Below, piece by piece: positions 1 through 14,307 of a stretch of 64,000 nucleotides of DNA; the stretch's first letter is position 1; every line of letters starts with the position of its first letter. The notes beneath the pieces are model-generated. The model saw nothing but the letters and a program-made list of their open reading frames with translations. It had not been told where the DNA came from and searched no databases. This stretch comes from Tetragonia tetragonoides (taxonomy: Eukaryota > Streptophyta > Magnoliopsida > Caryophyllales > Aizoaceae). The stretch is taken from assembly GCA_038025085.1 (NCBI GenBank), contig CM076147.1, positions 29,898,266 to 29,962,265 on the forward strand, given 5' to 3'. Made by a program: the position numbers and the translations under genes.

Positions 1-1365
1 ATAAAGTCATCACCTACAGCCACACAGGTAAGGTCAATAGAGCCTTTGGCTCAACAAACTCCTCTGAAATAAATAGAGTTGAACATGCTTCTTTATTGAA
101 AGTACGCTCTATAAAAATCAAAGCGTACACGAATACTCTGTAAAAGCTTCTGGAGCTCTAAAGGCACTGAGGAAGTCATCTTCTGTGGTGCAAGAAGATT
201 AGTGAAGAAAACCCCTTAACACCAACTTTCTTCCCTAATGGAGTACCAACTTTCATCAATGCCTTGTCCATAAAGGAAATACATCCACACCCTCTCTAGA
301 AAACGTGAAGTTAAATGGTAGCAGCCCAAAATCCTTTGGTTCCACGGTTATCTTTTCTAGGTACTATCTCTAATATAAGTATGATTAAAATTACAGTCTC
401 AATGCTTTCATTGTTACACTATCCCAGACTTCCTGAATATATCTTTAATTAAGTGAGAGCAGCCCAGCCTCTATACTAGTCTTGGACCTCGTGGTTAGGA
501 TAAGGCTGTTACATCTTGATTCCCCCAGACTGCAGCAGTGGCAGGAGTTTTCACTGAGTGACTGAGTGTTTGTTGAAAGCACTGTCTTGTTGGGGAAGGC
601 TTTTTCCCCTGCGCTGTGACTTATCTTCATTTCTATTTTTCGTATCCAACCTACTAACCCTCTTGGTCTTACTGAAGAGCTTGTAATCTTCCTTTTTCAA
701 CGTGACAACTTGCGGAGGAATTGCTCATTTTACCTTCTCTAACCAGTTTTGATCTAAGGCTATAATCTGGTTAATTTTAGAGACACTTATTTGATGCTTT
801 TCGTCGAATATCCAAACTTTCTCACTGATATCCGCTAGTAAATAGACTTTTTGGCATGCAATTTTGTCTCAACCTTGTTTACAAAGCAGAGCGACCTCGT
901 CTTGCTTGCTTCTGGCAAAGCTTCCTGCACTAGAGAATAGGCATTCTGGTAGGAAGGCTATGTGGTTTATTCAATGGATTTGCTTTTGCATATGCATTTG
1001 GTAGCTCTGCATTTAGCTATTGGCCAAATTTACCTATTTATGTGAAGCGAAGGTTGATAAAATTGAGGATTTGTGGTTTGATGAGTCCTCATTGATCCAC
1101 AAGGGACCTGCCAACTGGGATGCATTGTCAATATGACCTTGAATCATGGTCGGAAATAAGGAGACATTTGTGAATCTGCTGTATGACTGGGCAATGGGCA
1201 TAAGGGTATCTCTGAGTTATTCAGATGTTCCTCCCTAGTTTTTGCTTCTCAAGTTGCCATTTGAATTAGAGTTTCCTACCCTTTCAACAGTGATTGTTGC
1301 GATCTTTATGAAGAATTCCTGTGTTTTGTGTACTATGTGGTTCATTTGTGCACTTCTTGTTGCAG
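1..1365. other. No recognisable exon; probably VTE1 intron or flank
   Basis: I searched this stretch for the tocopherol cyclase exon that should precede the one at 1366 and did not find it. Only short open frames without family features are present. The simplest reading is a long intron of the downstream gene, with earlier exons outside the window. A 5'-truncated gene copy is the alternative. Confidence 0.4.
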
Positions 1366-3477
<2,112 letters not shown>

Positions 3478-4149
3478 GCCAGTGGATTGGCATTCTTGGG
3501 TACAGGTTGACCAGTTCCAAAGAAGTAACTGTGAGCAACTACAATTTGACGGCCTTCCAAAACCGTTGTGTAAACATATGTTTGTTCAGTATTGTGAACT
3601 TGTGATCCCTGTAGATAGGAAAGACTAGATACAGCAGTGAACAGTCTCTCTTCTTCTTCTTTTTCCCCCTATTTGTGGGATAACAGATATAACATTCTCT
3701 GTTGATGTGGAATGATTTTCTCAAATTATTACTTTGCAGTTAGAAAAGAAATAGTTTTCTTGTGAGGCGACCAGCGGCCTCTTGGTGAGACAACCCAAAG
3801 TATCACTTTCCGATTATAGACTTCCTATTGATTTTTCTTACATAATTAGAAAAGAAAGAGTATAATAGTTTTCTTAGTGCTATTCATTTTTTACTTGCAG
3901 TTATAGACTTCCAGAGTTACGGATGTCATTTTTTGTACCATATTTTCTTAGGGCCCGTTCGAGATGGATTCTTGTATTCTAGGTGTTTACAATATGGGTG
4001 TCACCTTTTTGCTCATATATGGATCACTTGGTTTAAAAAATAAAGTCTACAAGACTACACTCCAAAAATGGGCTAAGCCATGTCTCGGATTCCTTACCTC
4101 AATAAGTAGCTAAACACAGTTAGGATTAGTAAGACATGGCCGGGCCAGT
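3478..4149. other. VTE1 3' flank, no gene recognised
   Basis: This AT-rich sequence follows the VTE1 stop codon and should include its 3' UTR. Short similar blocks (a variant of GAAAAGAAATAGTTTTCTT near 3746 and 3848) suggest an imperfect local duplication. I see no coding signature. The 5' border of the old LINE that follows is not clear. Confidence 0.4.
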
Positions 4150-4163
4150 ATAAACTTTGGACG

Positions 4164-4494
4164 TCTTACACATCAAGAGGATATCGGGCACTATGTGACA
4201 TCACTTGGCGGGAACGCTTTCCTGAAGCAACTGTTAAACACTTGAGTGCTAATCGCTCATATCATTGTCCTCTTTTAATTGGTTTGGAGGGTTTTTCCCC
4301 AATTAACTCCAAAAATAGGCCATTTCGCTTTCAAGCGGCATGGCTACTACATGATGAGTTTACTCCTTTTCTTGAAAGCAAGTGGCTAAAAGGAGCGTCA
4401 CTACCTCGGGCACTCTTAGCGATTAAGGATAACCTCCTCCAGTGCAATAAAGATGTATTTGGTAATCTCTTCAAACGCAAGAATAGGCTTTGGG
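4164..4494 (+). pseudogene. Old LINE ORF2, 5' fragment (end of endonuclease/linker)
   Basis: The frame encodes residues typical of the segment just after the endonuclease domain of plant L1 ORF2: RALCDITWRERFPEATV, then SYHCPLLIGL, then RPFRFQAAWLLHDEF and NLFKRKNRLW. The endonuclease catalytic core that should precede it is absent. The frame is broken at 4495 by insertion of the younger LINE and continues at 9404. Confidence 0.75.
4479..4494 (+). repeat. Target-site duplication of younger LINE, left copy
   Basis: AAGAATAGGCTTTGGG is repeated at 9404-9419 as AAGAATAGGCTCTGGG, one mismatch in 16. The copies bracket the inserted LINE and both lie in the coding frame of the host LINE. Confidence 0.85.
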
Positions 4495-4522
4495 TAAAAA
4501 GCGAGGCCGCCGGAAGAAGGTA

Positions 4523-5827
4523 ATGGTGGTCCCTCCACCGTCCGGAGGTCCGATTAAGATGGTGACGCCTGCATCGGGGGTGGAGCAGCCCCTGAACCCT
4601 CAGCTTCTGCTTCACTGGATACCTGGAAGTTCTAAATCTGGGGAAGAAGGGCATGTTTCTGATGTCTCTGATTCAGAGGAGAACGAAGCGGATGTCTCTA
4701 ATGCTGCACGGAAGCTTAATTTTTCCGATAGCTCTGCGCTACCGACGCCGAATCAAGGGGAGGGCGAGAAAGGTGGTGAGAAGCATGGCGAAACCCATGA
4801 CAATCGGGTTGTTCGTACTGGTATGCCTCTTTCTTTTGTCCCTCCTAAGCTTAAAGAGGGGAAAATGGTAGTGACATTAAATCCTGAAACTGTGAAAATA
4901 CAAGAAAATGTCTGAAAAAATGCTTTGATTGGTTACGTTGTGGGTGATTCACCAGATTTTAAGGATATGTTAAAGTTTGTTCAAGGTGTTTGGCGTGATG
5001 TTGCTCAACCAAAGGTTTTCTTACATGACGATGGATATTTTCTGTTTAAATTCAACTCGATTGCTGATCGTGATGAGATTCTGAAGTATGGGCCTTATTA
5101 CATAAACAATCGACCTCTCATGCTGCAAATTTGGGAGCCTGATTTCAAGTTTGATAAGGACTTATTCAGAATAGTTCCTCTATGGCTGAAGTTCCCTCAA
5201 CTTCCTGTCTATTGTTGGGAGCCTGACAATTTGAGTCGCATTGCAAGCTTTGCAGGCTGTCCTATACAAACTGATGCACTTACTGCTCGTCAGGATAGGA
5301 TTTCATATGCCCGTATACTGATTGAAGTTGATGTCTCGAGACCTCTACCCACTGAGATGCCTATTGAGAAGCCTGATGGCTCATGCTTTATACAGACAAT
5401 TGACTATAATTGGAAGCCCATATTCTGCACTGATTGTGCCCGTTTTGGTCACAAAACTGGTGATTGTAACGTGCCTATTGCTCAAGGTACAAAGCAACAT
5501 ATTCAGCAGCGACCTCAGAAGACAAATCAGAAGAGGAAGAAGCAAGGAAAGAATATCTGGGTCCCAAAGGTGAATACTAATCCCCCTTCTATTGATGTTA
5601 ATAATGTTTGTGTAACTCCCAATTCCCATGTCTTGGACAAGGGCAAACAAGTTATTATCTACCATGGAGAGTGCACAACTAGCCAGCAAGATCAACAAGA
5701 GGGGATGAATGATGATAATATTTTGCTGCAAAATAATGCGTTTTCAGTGCTGGAAACTTATAGTGAGTGTGTTAGGAAACTCCAAGAGAGTGGGAGGTAC
5801 CCCGATGTACATCACAATCCCCCATGA
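4523..5827 (+). pseudogene. LINE ORF1 (DUF4283 and CCHC zinc knuckle), one nonsense codon
   Basis: The ATG at 4523 opens a frame of about 434 codons interrupted once, by TGA at 4913-4915; both sides are in the same frame. The product is the nucleic-acid-binding ORF1 protein of plant L1 elements. A DUF4283-like domain spans roughly 4925-5390 (IGYVVGDSPDF, GYFLFKFNS, MLQIWEPDFKF). A CCHC zinc knuckle, CTDCARFGHKTGDC, lies at 5426-5467, followed by a basic, low-complexity tail. The stop codon TGA at 5825-5827 overlaps the ATG of ORF2 in an ATGA junction, a layout that could allow coupled translation of ORF2. Confidence 0.85.
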
Positions 5828-8800
5828 TTCTTGTGTCATGGAATGTTCGGGGGTTAAATAAGCCCCATAAGCAGAAGGAAGTAAAATCCTTCTTGCTTAA
5901 AAATAAAGTGTCCTTGTTTGCTTGTTTAGAAACAAGAGTGAAAGAAAGAAAATCAAAAAAAATTACTCAGCTCATTGCTCGAGGTTGGGACTTTGCAGAC
6001 AACTATGCTTTTGCTAGAAATGGAAGAATTTGGGTCTTGTGGCAAGCGCATCTTGTGGACTTGCAAGTTATCATGATTCATGAACAATTTATTCATTGCA
6101 AAGTAATTGATAGTAGTACAGATTTTTGTAGCTATATCACCTTTGTGTATGGTCTGAATTCAGTAGCTGAGAGAGGTGATCTTTGGTTTCAGTTGAGTGG
6201 TATAAATGTTGGTAATGATCCTTGGCTTCTCATTGGTGATTACAATGTTGTGCTCTCCATTGATGATAGGATAAATGGAGCTCCTGTCTATGAAGCCGAG
6301 ACCAGGGATTTCAAAAATTTCATTGATACTATTAGTCTCCACCAAATTAAAAGTAAGGGTTGGACCTATTCTTGGAGCAACAAGCAAGAGGCTCAGAATA
6401 GAGTGTATAGCCATATTGATTGGGCTCTAGGGAATATGACTTGGATGTGTAATTATGGGCATATTGAGGCTGATTACTTGGATCCTCAAGTTTCTGATCA
6501 TTCTTCCATTTACTTATCTACTGACTCCAGTTATATACAGGTTCACAGACCCTTCAGACTCCTTAATATTCTCCTAGAAAATCAGGAATTCACACAGATG
6601 GTGAAAGAGACATGGCAGGTCCCTAGGTGTCAAGATGTTCCAAATATGGCAAAAGTTAAAGATGATTGCAAAAAGAGCTGCTAGTTTGCACAGACCACTT
6701 ATGCAAGCAGAAGCTACCTTGAGCAAGTACCAACATACTCTTGCTGACATTCAGAAAGCTTTCCGGACAGATTTATTCAATGCACAACTAATTCATCAAG
6801 AGAGGGCTATACAACAAGATATTAGCAAATGGGCTCATGTAAATGAGCAGATACTTAGACAGAAATCCAGGGCTCTCTGGATTAAAGAAGGGGATCAGAA
6901 TACAAAATATTTCCATGGTCACCTAAAAGCTAGAAGAGCAACAAACAGAGTGTCATCTATCTACTCTGAAGAGGGGCACAAGATCATAGAACCTTTGGCT
7001 ATCCAGGAGGAATTCACCAGATTTTATGGGAAATTAATGGGTTCTGCTGCACCCTCATTACCTGCTATTGATCTTATAGTAATCAGGGACGGCTCTACAC
7101 TCTCTATTGAGCAACAACAAACCTTGATTCATGAGATTACAGAAGCGGAGATCCTCCAAGCTCTTAAGGAGCTTCCAGCCGAAAAAGCTCCAGGTATCGA
7201 TGGCTTTCCTGTTGATTTTTTTAAATCTAATTGGGATATTGTTGGAGATGATATAATTAGTGCTATTATGGATTTTTTTGATAATAGTAAATTACTTCGA
7301 GCTGTCAACTGTACCACCATTACCCTTGTGCCTAAAGTCTCGAAGCCTACTTTTGTCAAGGAATTCAGACCCATTGCCTGTTGTTCTACTATTTACAAGC
7401 TATTGGCCAAAGTTATTACCAATAGGCTAAAGTCTGTAGTGGATTTCCTTGTTGGTCCTGCCCAATCTGCATTTATTGAAGGTAGGAACATAATGGATAA
7501 AGTCATTTTGAGTCATGAATTGGTGAAATCATATACTAGAAAGGGCATGTCTCCTAGGTGTATGTTAAATGTTGACTTGAGGAAGGCATACGACTCTATT
7601 GAATGGAGTTTTTTACAGAGTGTTCTCCTTGAGCTTGGTATTCCTTATAGATTTGTGCAATGGATTATGACATGTGTTACAACTGTCAGCTACTCTCTAC
7701 TCATAAATGGTGGTTTGACACCAAAGTTCGAGGCTAAGAAAGGTCTAAGGCAAGGAAACCCCATGTCTCCTTACTTATTTGTTCTTGCCATGGAATATTT
7801 AAATAGGTCCCTGAAGTAACTTCAGCGTTGTCCTGACTTCAATTTCCACCCGAGGTGTAGGAAACTTGATATTACAGATGTGTGTTTCGCGGATGACCTT
7901 TTGATGTTCTGTCGAGGAGACTTGATTTTTGTTCAGCTTCTTTATGCTGCTTTTGACAAGTTTTCTCAGTCCTCTGGTTTGCAAGCAAACATTGAGAAGA
8001 GCTGCATCTACACATCTGGTATCTCGGTTGATGACAGGGAAAATATTATTCAACATCTGGGATTTTCTGCTGGGGAGTTGCCTTTCAAGTACTTGGGCGT
8101 ACCCCTCTCCTCAAAAAATTCACAATTATGCAGTGTAAGCCTCTTGTTGAAAAGATTGTGGCACGTATTAATTATTGGACTTCTCATTTCTTGTCCTATG
8201 GTGGGAGAGTGCAGCTCACTAAGAGTGTTTTATTTGGCTTACAAACCTATTGGTCACAAATTTTCCTCTTGCCAAAGAAAGTCATCAAACTAGTGAATGC
8301 AGCCTGTAGAACTTTTCTCTGGACAGGATAGATTTCCACATCTAAAAAAGCTCTCCTTGCTTGGGATAGAGTTTGTTCTCCTCTTGGTGCTGGTGGGTTG
8401 AATATCATAGATATTTTCTATTGGAACAGAGCAGCCCTTGGTAAACTTTTATGGCCGGTAGAGCAAAAGAAAGATAGACTTTGGATCAAATGGATCCATA
8501 GCTATTATTTTAGAGGAAAATCTGTTTTTGAGGCTACCATCCCTGCACAAGCTTGCTGGGTGGTACGAAAAATTGTTGAATCCAGGAAATACTTGGGCAA
8601 TGCAGCTTGCCAATCTGACCTACAGAAATTATGTATTCATGGTAAATACAACATAAAAAAGGCCTACGTTTTTATGGCTCCCGAGTACCCTCAGGTTCCC
8701 TGGAAGAGGTTGATTATGCTTCCTGGTTTGATTCCTAGACAAAGGTTTATTTGCTGGCTTGCTTTCCATGGCAGATTAAACACAGCGGTTAGATGCTCAA

Positions 8801-9195
8801 CCTGGGGCTTGCATGTTCCGTTGGCTTGCAACCTGTGTAATACAGGTGCAGATGAGAATTTAGACCATCTCTTCTTCATGTGTCCCTTTTCACAAGGGAT
8901 TTGGTCAAGACAGTTACAATGGTTTGGTACTCCGCGACAACCGCTACCTTGGTCTGCAGAGGTTCAATGGGCTCAACAACGAATCAGAAACAACTATCCC
9001 CGAGCTTGTGTCTATGGATTCCTCCTTGTAGCTGCAATTTATCATATTTGGAGTGCCAGAAACAAGATTCGATTTCAGCGACAGAGAGTCTCAAGTGATG
9101 ATGTTATTAGAGTAATTGTTAATGAGCTGCACATTAAGGGGAACCAGTATAGTAAGTGGTGCAATATTTTAAATTCCCTAAATAGTTACCCATAA
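5824..9195 (+). pseudogene. LINE ORF2: endonuclease, reverse transcriptase, zf-RVT
   Basis: ORF2 starts at ATG 5824. The apurinic-type endonuclease domain (about 5824-6540) shows WNVRGLN, LETRVK, IGDYN and VSDHS. The reverse transcriptase (about 7130-8000) shows APGIDGFPVDFF, CCSTIYKLLAKV, GLRQGNPMSPYLF and the catalytic FADD at 7886-7897. The zf-RVT region near 8600-8900 has C-x2-C and H-x5-C spacing. Breaks seen: a frameshift near 6620-6640, TAA at 7817-7819, a frameshift near 8105-8130 and TAG at 8329-8331. The frame ends with TAA at 9193-9195. The intact family protein nicks target DNA and primes reverse transcription on it. Confidence 0.88.
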
Positions 9196-9403
9196 GTGGT
9201 CTAGGATTATACAACTATGTTTGATTTGGTGGCATTTGTACCCTTCCTAGAAGGTGCCAAATTTCACTAATGAATAGCTTGTATATCCTTAGTGTTTTCT
9301 CTGTATTGCCTAGGTCTGGTTGGTATAGTCCAAGAAACCACCAGCTGTACTTATTGTTATCACTGGTTAATGAAAGCTAATTTTTTATTGACCAAAGAAA
9401 AAA

Positions 9404-9419
9404 AAGAATAGGCTCTGGG
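9404..9419 (+). repeat. Target-site duplication of younger LINE, right copy
   Basis: This is the right-hand copy of the 16-base duplication described at 4479-4494, directly after the A-rich tail of the inserted LINE. The coding frame of the older LINE resumes here. Confidence 0.85.
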
Positions 9420-12400
9420 CTCGACTAGGAGGGGTCCAAAAAAGCTTATCTATGAGGGTTACATCAGGCCTTTTGCGGCTTGAATGGGACCTGCAAGGGC
9501 AGCTAGATGAAGTTCTTGATCAGATACATGTATTTTGGTTCCAAAAAGCTAGAACGGAAGCACTTCTTGATGGAGATAGAAACTCAAAATTCTTCCATGC
9601 TAGTACTTTGGTTCGTAGAAAGCGTAATCGAATTGAATCCTTGCAGGCTGATGGTGGAGATTGGATTTCGCAACCTACTGAACTTAAGCTCATGGTGACT
9701 GACTACTTTAAAGGGCTCTATACCAAAGACACTCGCCATGAGGGTCCTTTTGATCTCCCACGGGGAAGGTTCCCTACTCTCACACATTCTGAATTTCAGG
9801 CTCTTGCTCGACGCTTTACAAGTGCGGACATCAAAGAAGCTCTCGACGCCATGAGCCCATTCAAAGCTCCGGGACCCGATGGGTTTCATGCAGTGTTCTA
9901 TCAACGAAATTGGCTCACAATAAAGGAGGAAGTTGGTGATCTAGTGCTAGCAGTAATCAGTGGTGCTACCTCCCCCCAAGTGATAAATGAGACCCTCATT
10001 GTGTTAATTCCCAAGGTCGAGAACCCAGAACGAGTTAACCACCTCCGGCCAATCTCCTTGTGCAACGTGGCCTTCAAGATCATCACGAAATCCATTGTGA
10101 ATAGACTGAAGCTTATTCTCCCCAAGGTCATCGAGCCCTCACAAACAAGCTTTGTACCTGGGCGCCAAATTACAGATAATGTGATTATTGTCCAAGAGCT
10201 ACTCCATTCTATGAGATGTGATCGATCAACTCCGGGCATGATGGCAATTAAAATTGATCTTGAGAAGGCGTACGATAGAATACGATGGTCCTTTGTTCGT
10301 GATACACTACTTGAGCTTGGTATCCCAATATCACTCACGGAGGTCATCATGGGTTGTGTAACCACGACCAACATGAGATTTTTATAGAATGGGTCGATGA
10401 CGGAGGACTTTTTGAACCTAGCCGAGGTGTCCGTCAAGGCGACCCGCTCTCCCCATACCTTTTTGTGTTGTGTATGGAATGCCTCACGCACATCATCAAT
10501 GAGGTTGTCAGTATGGGTGCATGGAAAACAATCCGCTCTAGTCTGGAGGGCCCCAATATCTCCCATTTCTTCTTTGCCGACGATCTCGTTCTCTTTGCTG
10601 AGGCGTCTGTGGAGCAAATTGAGGTGGTTAAATTTTGTCTCAATAAATTTTGTGAAGCCTCGGGGGAGAGAGTTAATTTTGGCAAGTCAAGCGTATGTTT
10701 TTCCAAAGGAGTTGATCCCTCCATGGCCTTGGAAATTGGTCGACACGCAGGTATGAAAGTTACAGCAGATTTGGGCACATATTTGGGGATGCTAACAAGT
10801 CAGGGGCGAGCAACTCGGGCTAAATACCAACATATTTTGGACCGAGTAAATGCGCGCTTGTCGGGCTGGAAATCCAAGTATCTATCAATGGCGGGTCGAG
10901 TCACCTTGGCCCAATCCACTCTCTCAAGTATTCCCTATTACTCTATGCAAACCTCTCTACTTCCTAGAGTTGTTTGTGATGAGATTGATAAAAAAGCCCG
11001 TTGATTCATTTGGGGTAGCACAGATGAGCATAAGCGCATGCACCTCGTGAAGTGGCAGACGGTTATTAAACCTAAGACCGCTGGAGGCCTAGGGCTTCGT
11101 TCCATGAGACAAACGAACGCAGCTTTTCTCACAAAGCTTGGGTGGAGAACTCTGACAGAACCTACAAGCCTTTGGTCTCGTGTTGTTCGAAGCAAATATT
11201 GTGCGGGTCGCTGTGACATTGATATGTTTACCTCTCAACGAAGCATGTCAAACGCCTGGAAGGGTATGGTTGAATCGGCCCCAATTCTAAGAGCAGGGGT
11301 TAGGGCAGTAGTTGGGGGCGGCCACAATACATTCTTTTGGCTCCATAATTGGGCCGTGGATCATCCTCTTGAACGAGACGCTCTCTAGCCACTGAGTGAG
11401 GAGGATCTTGGCAAGACGGTTGCTGAATATTGGGATGGTGAGAGGTGGAAGTGGGACGAGTTTTCTCACCTACTTCCCCAGGATACTCTTCAATATATTG
11501 CGAGCCACACACTCACTCATGCTGCTGATGCTCGAGATAGTGTGTGCTGGGATAAAACAGGGTCGGGTTCTTTCTCTGTTAAATTGGCGCTCGAAGTGAT
11601 TCGTGCAGGGCAAGATGATCAGAGTGCAGGTGTTTGGAAGAAAATATGGTCAGTAGCAGCTCCGCAGCGGGTGAGGAATTTCTTATGGTTGGCAGTCCAC
11701 GATAGCTTCCTCTCCAACTCGAATCGGGTTCGCCGCCACCTTGCTGCAGATGCTTCATGCCCATGTTGTGGATGTTTTGAAGAAACGGGCCTTCACATCC
11801 TTCGTGACTGCTCTAAGGCCAAAGAAGTGTGGAAGGAATTGATACCCGTGTCACGACAAACAAGTTTCTTTATGCGTCTTTGGTTGAGTGGGTCGAAGCT
11901 AACATCCAAGGTAATGATGAATGGGTTACCACGTTTGCCACAACACTGTGGTGGCTCTGGCGGTGGCATAACAGTAGAGCCCTTGGCGACCCATCGGATG
12001 TCCCTGCTAACCGAGGTCTCTTTGTGCTAGCAAGAGGGAAGGAATACCTTGAAGCGGAGTCTCGCCACTTGTCATGCTTTGGTGGTCAGAAACGAACAAG
12101 GGAAGAGACTTTGATCAAGTGGAACTACCCACTACGAGGGTGGGTCAAGCTCAATACGGACGGCGCGGCCAAGGGCAACCCCGGGCCCGCTGGTGGCGGT
12201 GGGGTGTTGTCCGAGCCGACAACGGGGCGTTTCTAAGGGCCTTCGCTGCAAAGCTAGGACATGGCACTTCTCTCATGGCCGAGCTCGCCTTCAAGATGAT
12301 AATTACGCCTACATCACAATTTAGCCCGTACTTTCTCATCTTGGAGCAATGCAAGGGTGTTATTAAGGACACACACTGGAGATTTCGGATTCAACATGCC

Positions 12401-12496
12401 TATAGGGAGGCAAATGTTGTCGCTGACTGGCTTGCGAACCATAGTTTCTCTTGTATAGATTCCATTAGTGAGTTTGAGGCCCCCTTCCTAGCCTAA
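9420..12496 (+). pseudogene. Old LINE ORF2, 3' part: RT, zf-RVT and RNase H
   Basis: The frame covers the linker (VFWFQKARTEALLDGDRNSK), reverse transcriptase (APGPDGFHAVFYQ, SLCNVAFKIITKSIVNRL, GVRQGDPLSPYLF, FADD at 10573-10584), the zf-RVT region (PCCGCFEETGLHILRDC) and a plant-LINE RNase H domain (LNTDGAAKGNPGPAGGGG, then YREANVVADWLA). Damage: TAG at 10385-10387, a frameshift near 10418, TGA at 11002-11004, TAG at 11386-11388, frameshifts near 11860 and 12210, and an apparent internal deletion in RNase H after AELAFK. The end is TAA at 12494-12496. RNase H domains are known in one group of plant L1 elements. Confidence 0.85.
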
Positions 12497-12604
12497 CGCC
12501 TTTACCTTTTGCGGATTTGGTTGGATTTACGCAACCTAGGATGACTATTTTGTAATTTTATTTTTTATGGGCGTTTACGCCTTCCATGTTACCAAAAAAA
12601 AAAG

Positions 12605-13053
12605 AAAGTTTTCTATGATCAAAAAAAGAAAGTTTTCTAGATCTAAAGATTTAACTATAAATTCGCATTGAAACTCTATATGCTTTCGAATATGAACCAA
12701 GTCCGATAATGTGTGACCTGAAACTCACACAAGCACAAACTGGTTTAATTCGATTTGCATTGACCCTGAGTCACCCTGACATCCACATAAGTTTGATTGA
12801 ACATGACTCTCCAACCTAACTCCGCACAACCAAAATTCAAAATATAACAATAACATTGATTCGACGTATAAGAACAAATTCAATCAAAAGTTTAAACTGA
12901 TGATCAATGTCATATTCTTTAATACCGTGTTTTTAAATAATTGTGATAGAAAATAAGTTGGGGTTTATATATTTATTAAGAGAGTTTCTCTTCGCGGTTG
13001 CGTCTAACATTGCACTAATTACGGCTTAGGCCTTGTTCTTTTCGTCGTCTCCA
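12605..13053. other. AT-rich spacer, nothing recognised
   Basis: The sequence after the LINE tail repeats AAAGAAAGTTTTCTA twice (near 12601 and 12624), which could be slippage at the insertion site. I see no gene or terminal repeat here. Confidence 0.4.
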
Positions 13054-13270
13054 TGTTACATACCGTTCTGTCTTGTTCCGTTGCGCGCCGTTCTGTTCCG
13101 TGCCGTTCCGTTCTGTATTCTGTACTTCATTTTGTCTCACGTTTTGTTTCATTATCCGCGTCGTTCTGTTCCATTCCGTTCTGTTTCTCACCGTCCAACA
13201 TCATTCTGTTCTGTTCTGTTCTGTTCTGTTCCTCACTGTCCAGCATCATTATGTTCCTCACCGTCCTGCA
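13054..13270 (+). repeat. Pyrimidine-rich degenerate TTCTGTTCCG repeat block
   Basis: About 215 bases made of variants of TTCTGTTCCGTT, including a pure run of CTGTT pentamers near 13207-13230. All three forward frames stay open because the block is T/C-rich, so the open frames here are not genes. Origin is unknown; replication slippage of a short unit is likely. Confidence 0.6.
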
Positions 13271-14307
13271 CTATTCCGCCGTTGAATAGAAGATGTCATT
13301 TATCTTAGTTTAGGAGTGTAAATAAATCTGCAGATGACATAACTAACATTGATTTTTATCTCACGTGAAAATGCAAGAAAGAGGTGCATCATCAGATTTG
13401 GCCCTCGCTCTACAATTATTTGAGGGGTTAAAAATATAATTAGAGAGTAGTGGAGCCCTCTACAGGTCACGCGAAAATGCAAGAAAGATTAAACTTTAAA
13501 GCTTAAACGTAATAAGAATGAAACCCGTGTGGCGTGTTACTATCCATGCATTTTGTTTAATTTACTAATTTAGTAATTTAGTGAACAAAGACGACAATTA
13601 CACATCAAATACACATATAATTGTCCCACCCCTTTACTAAGGGACTTAACGAAAATCTCTACTAATTCTCTCTAACTGAGTTAGCTAGCTAATGCTAGGA
13701 TATACTCCGTATATTTCTACAATTCAAGGTATGTATTTATTACGTCAAAAGTCAAAACCCATGCTTAATTATTACCATTGAAAGATGGATTGACACGTAA
13801 GAAAATCAAAGTAGAAAACTAAATGATGGAAGACAATTGAAATTGTCATCGAGGGAGACTTGAATGATCTAGTATGGGGGCGTGCGTGGGAGCTGGACCA
13901 GATGGGTACTGGTTTCCTAATTGCACGCATCATTCTATTCTTTGACCCGTAACATGTACTATTCCGATCCATAATCGGCAATTCATGGGCGTGGACTTTA
14001 ATTTGATGAGAAAAACTGTGAACAAATTAATACCATTGGCATTTTTCTAAGATATAAACCAAAGATTATTGGGTACGGTGTTCACTCATCAATTTAATTA
14101 TTAATTAAGCATAAACCAAATAGTTAATGGTTATTATGAGTACGTATCTCCAACTGTATATATACATGCTTGACAATTTGATGTATTGTTCTTTCTTCCA
14201 TGGTAGACGCCTATACGGCAATGTGCATCTTCTAGTTTCTTTTTATGTCTGATCTGATCTTATTCGTTCATATTTTACCATCATTGAAAACAATTTTTCT
14301 GTTAGGT
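13271..14307. other. BSP-1 upstream region, partly duplicated at 19.56 kb
   Basis: This is non-coding. CACGTGAAAATGCAAGAAAG near 13362 recurs with one change near 13468. The part from about 13880 to 14200 is similar to 19565-19900 (shared CGCATCATTCTAT, TTCTTTGACCCGTA, CTGTGAACAA), and the part from about 14170 to 14250 resembles 63067-63126 (shared CTTCTAGTTTCTTTT). It is therefore the ancestral 5' flank of the duplicated storage-protein gene. Confidence 0.6.

Larger units (their letters stand above)
4495..9403 (+). mobile_element. L1-type LINE inserted in an older LINE (about 4.9 kb)
   Basis: A near full-length plant L1-type element with ORF1 (gag-like), ORF2 (endonuclease, reverse transcriptase, zf-RVT), a 3' UTR from 9196 and a short A-rich tail at about 9394-9405. 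It is bracketed by 16-base direct repeats. Both ORFs are damaged by stops and frameshifts, so it is probably not autonomous now. Confidence 0.9.
4150..12604 (+). mobile_element. Old L1-type LINE with RNase H domain, split by a younger LINE
   Basis: The two parts 4150-4494 and 9404-12604 form one degraded non-LTR retrotransposon: end of endonuclease, reverse transcriptase, zinc-finger region, RNase H and an A-rich tail at 12594-12604. The reading frame at the left break (FKRKNRLW) resumes at the right break after the duplicated target site. The 5' end is truncated or unrecognisable, and I could not identify the element's own target-site duplication. Confidence 0.8.

Noticed and set aside
9901..10617. 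238-codon minus-strand frame
   Set aside because: It lies exactly opposite the conserved RT domain of the older LINE and has no domain of its own.
13033..13308. Three forward open frames of 70-91 codons
   Set aside because: All three frames are open because the block is a degenerate TTCTGTTCC repeat; the predicted proteins are Ser/Phe/Val/Cys-rich noise.
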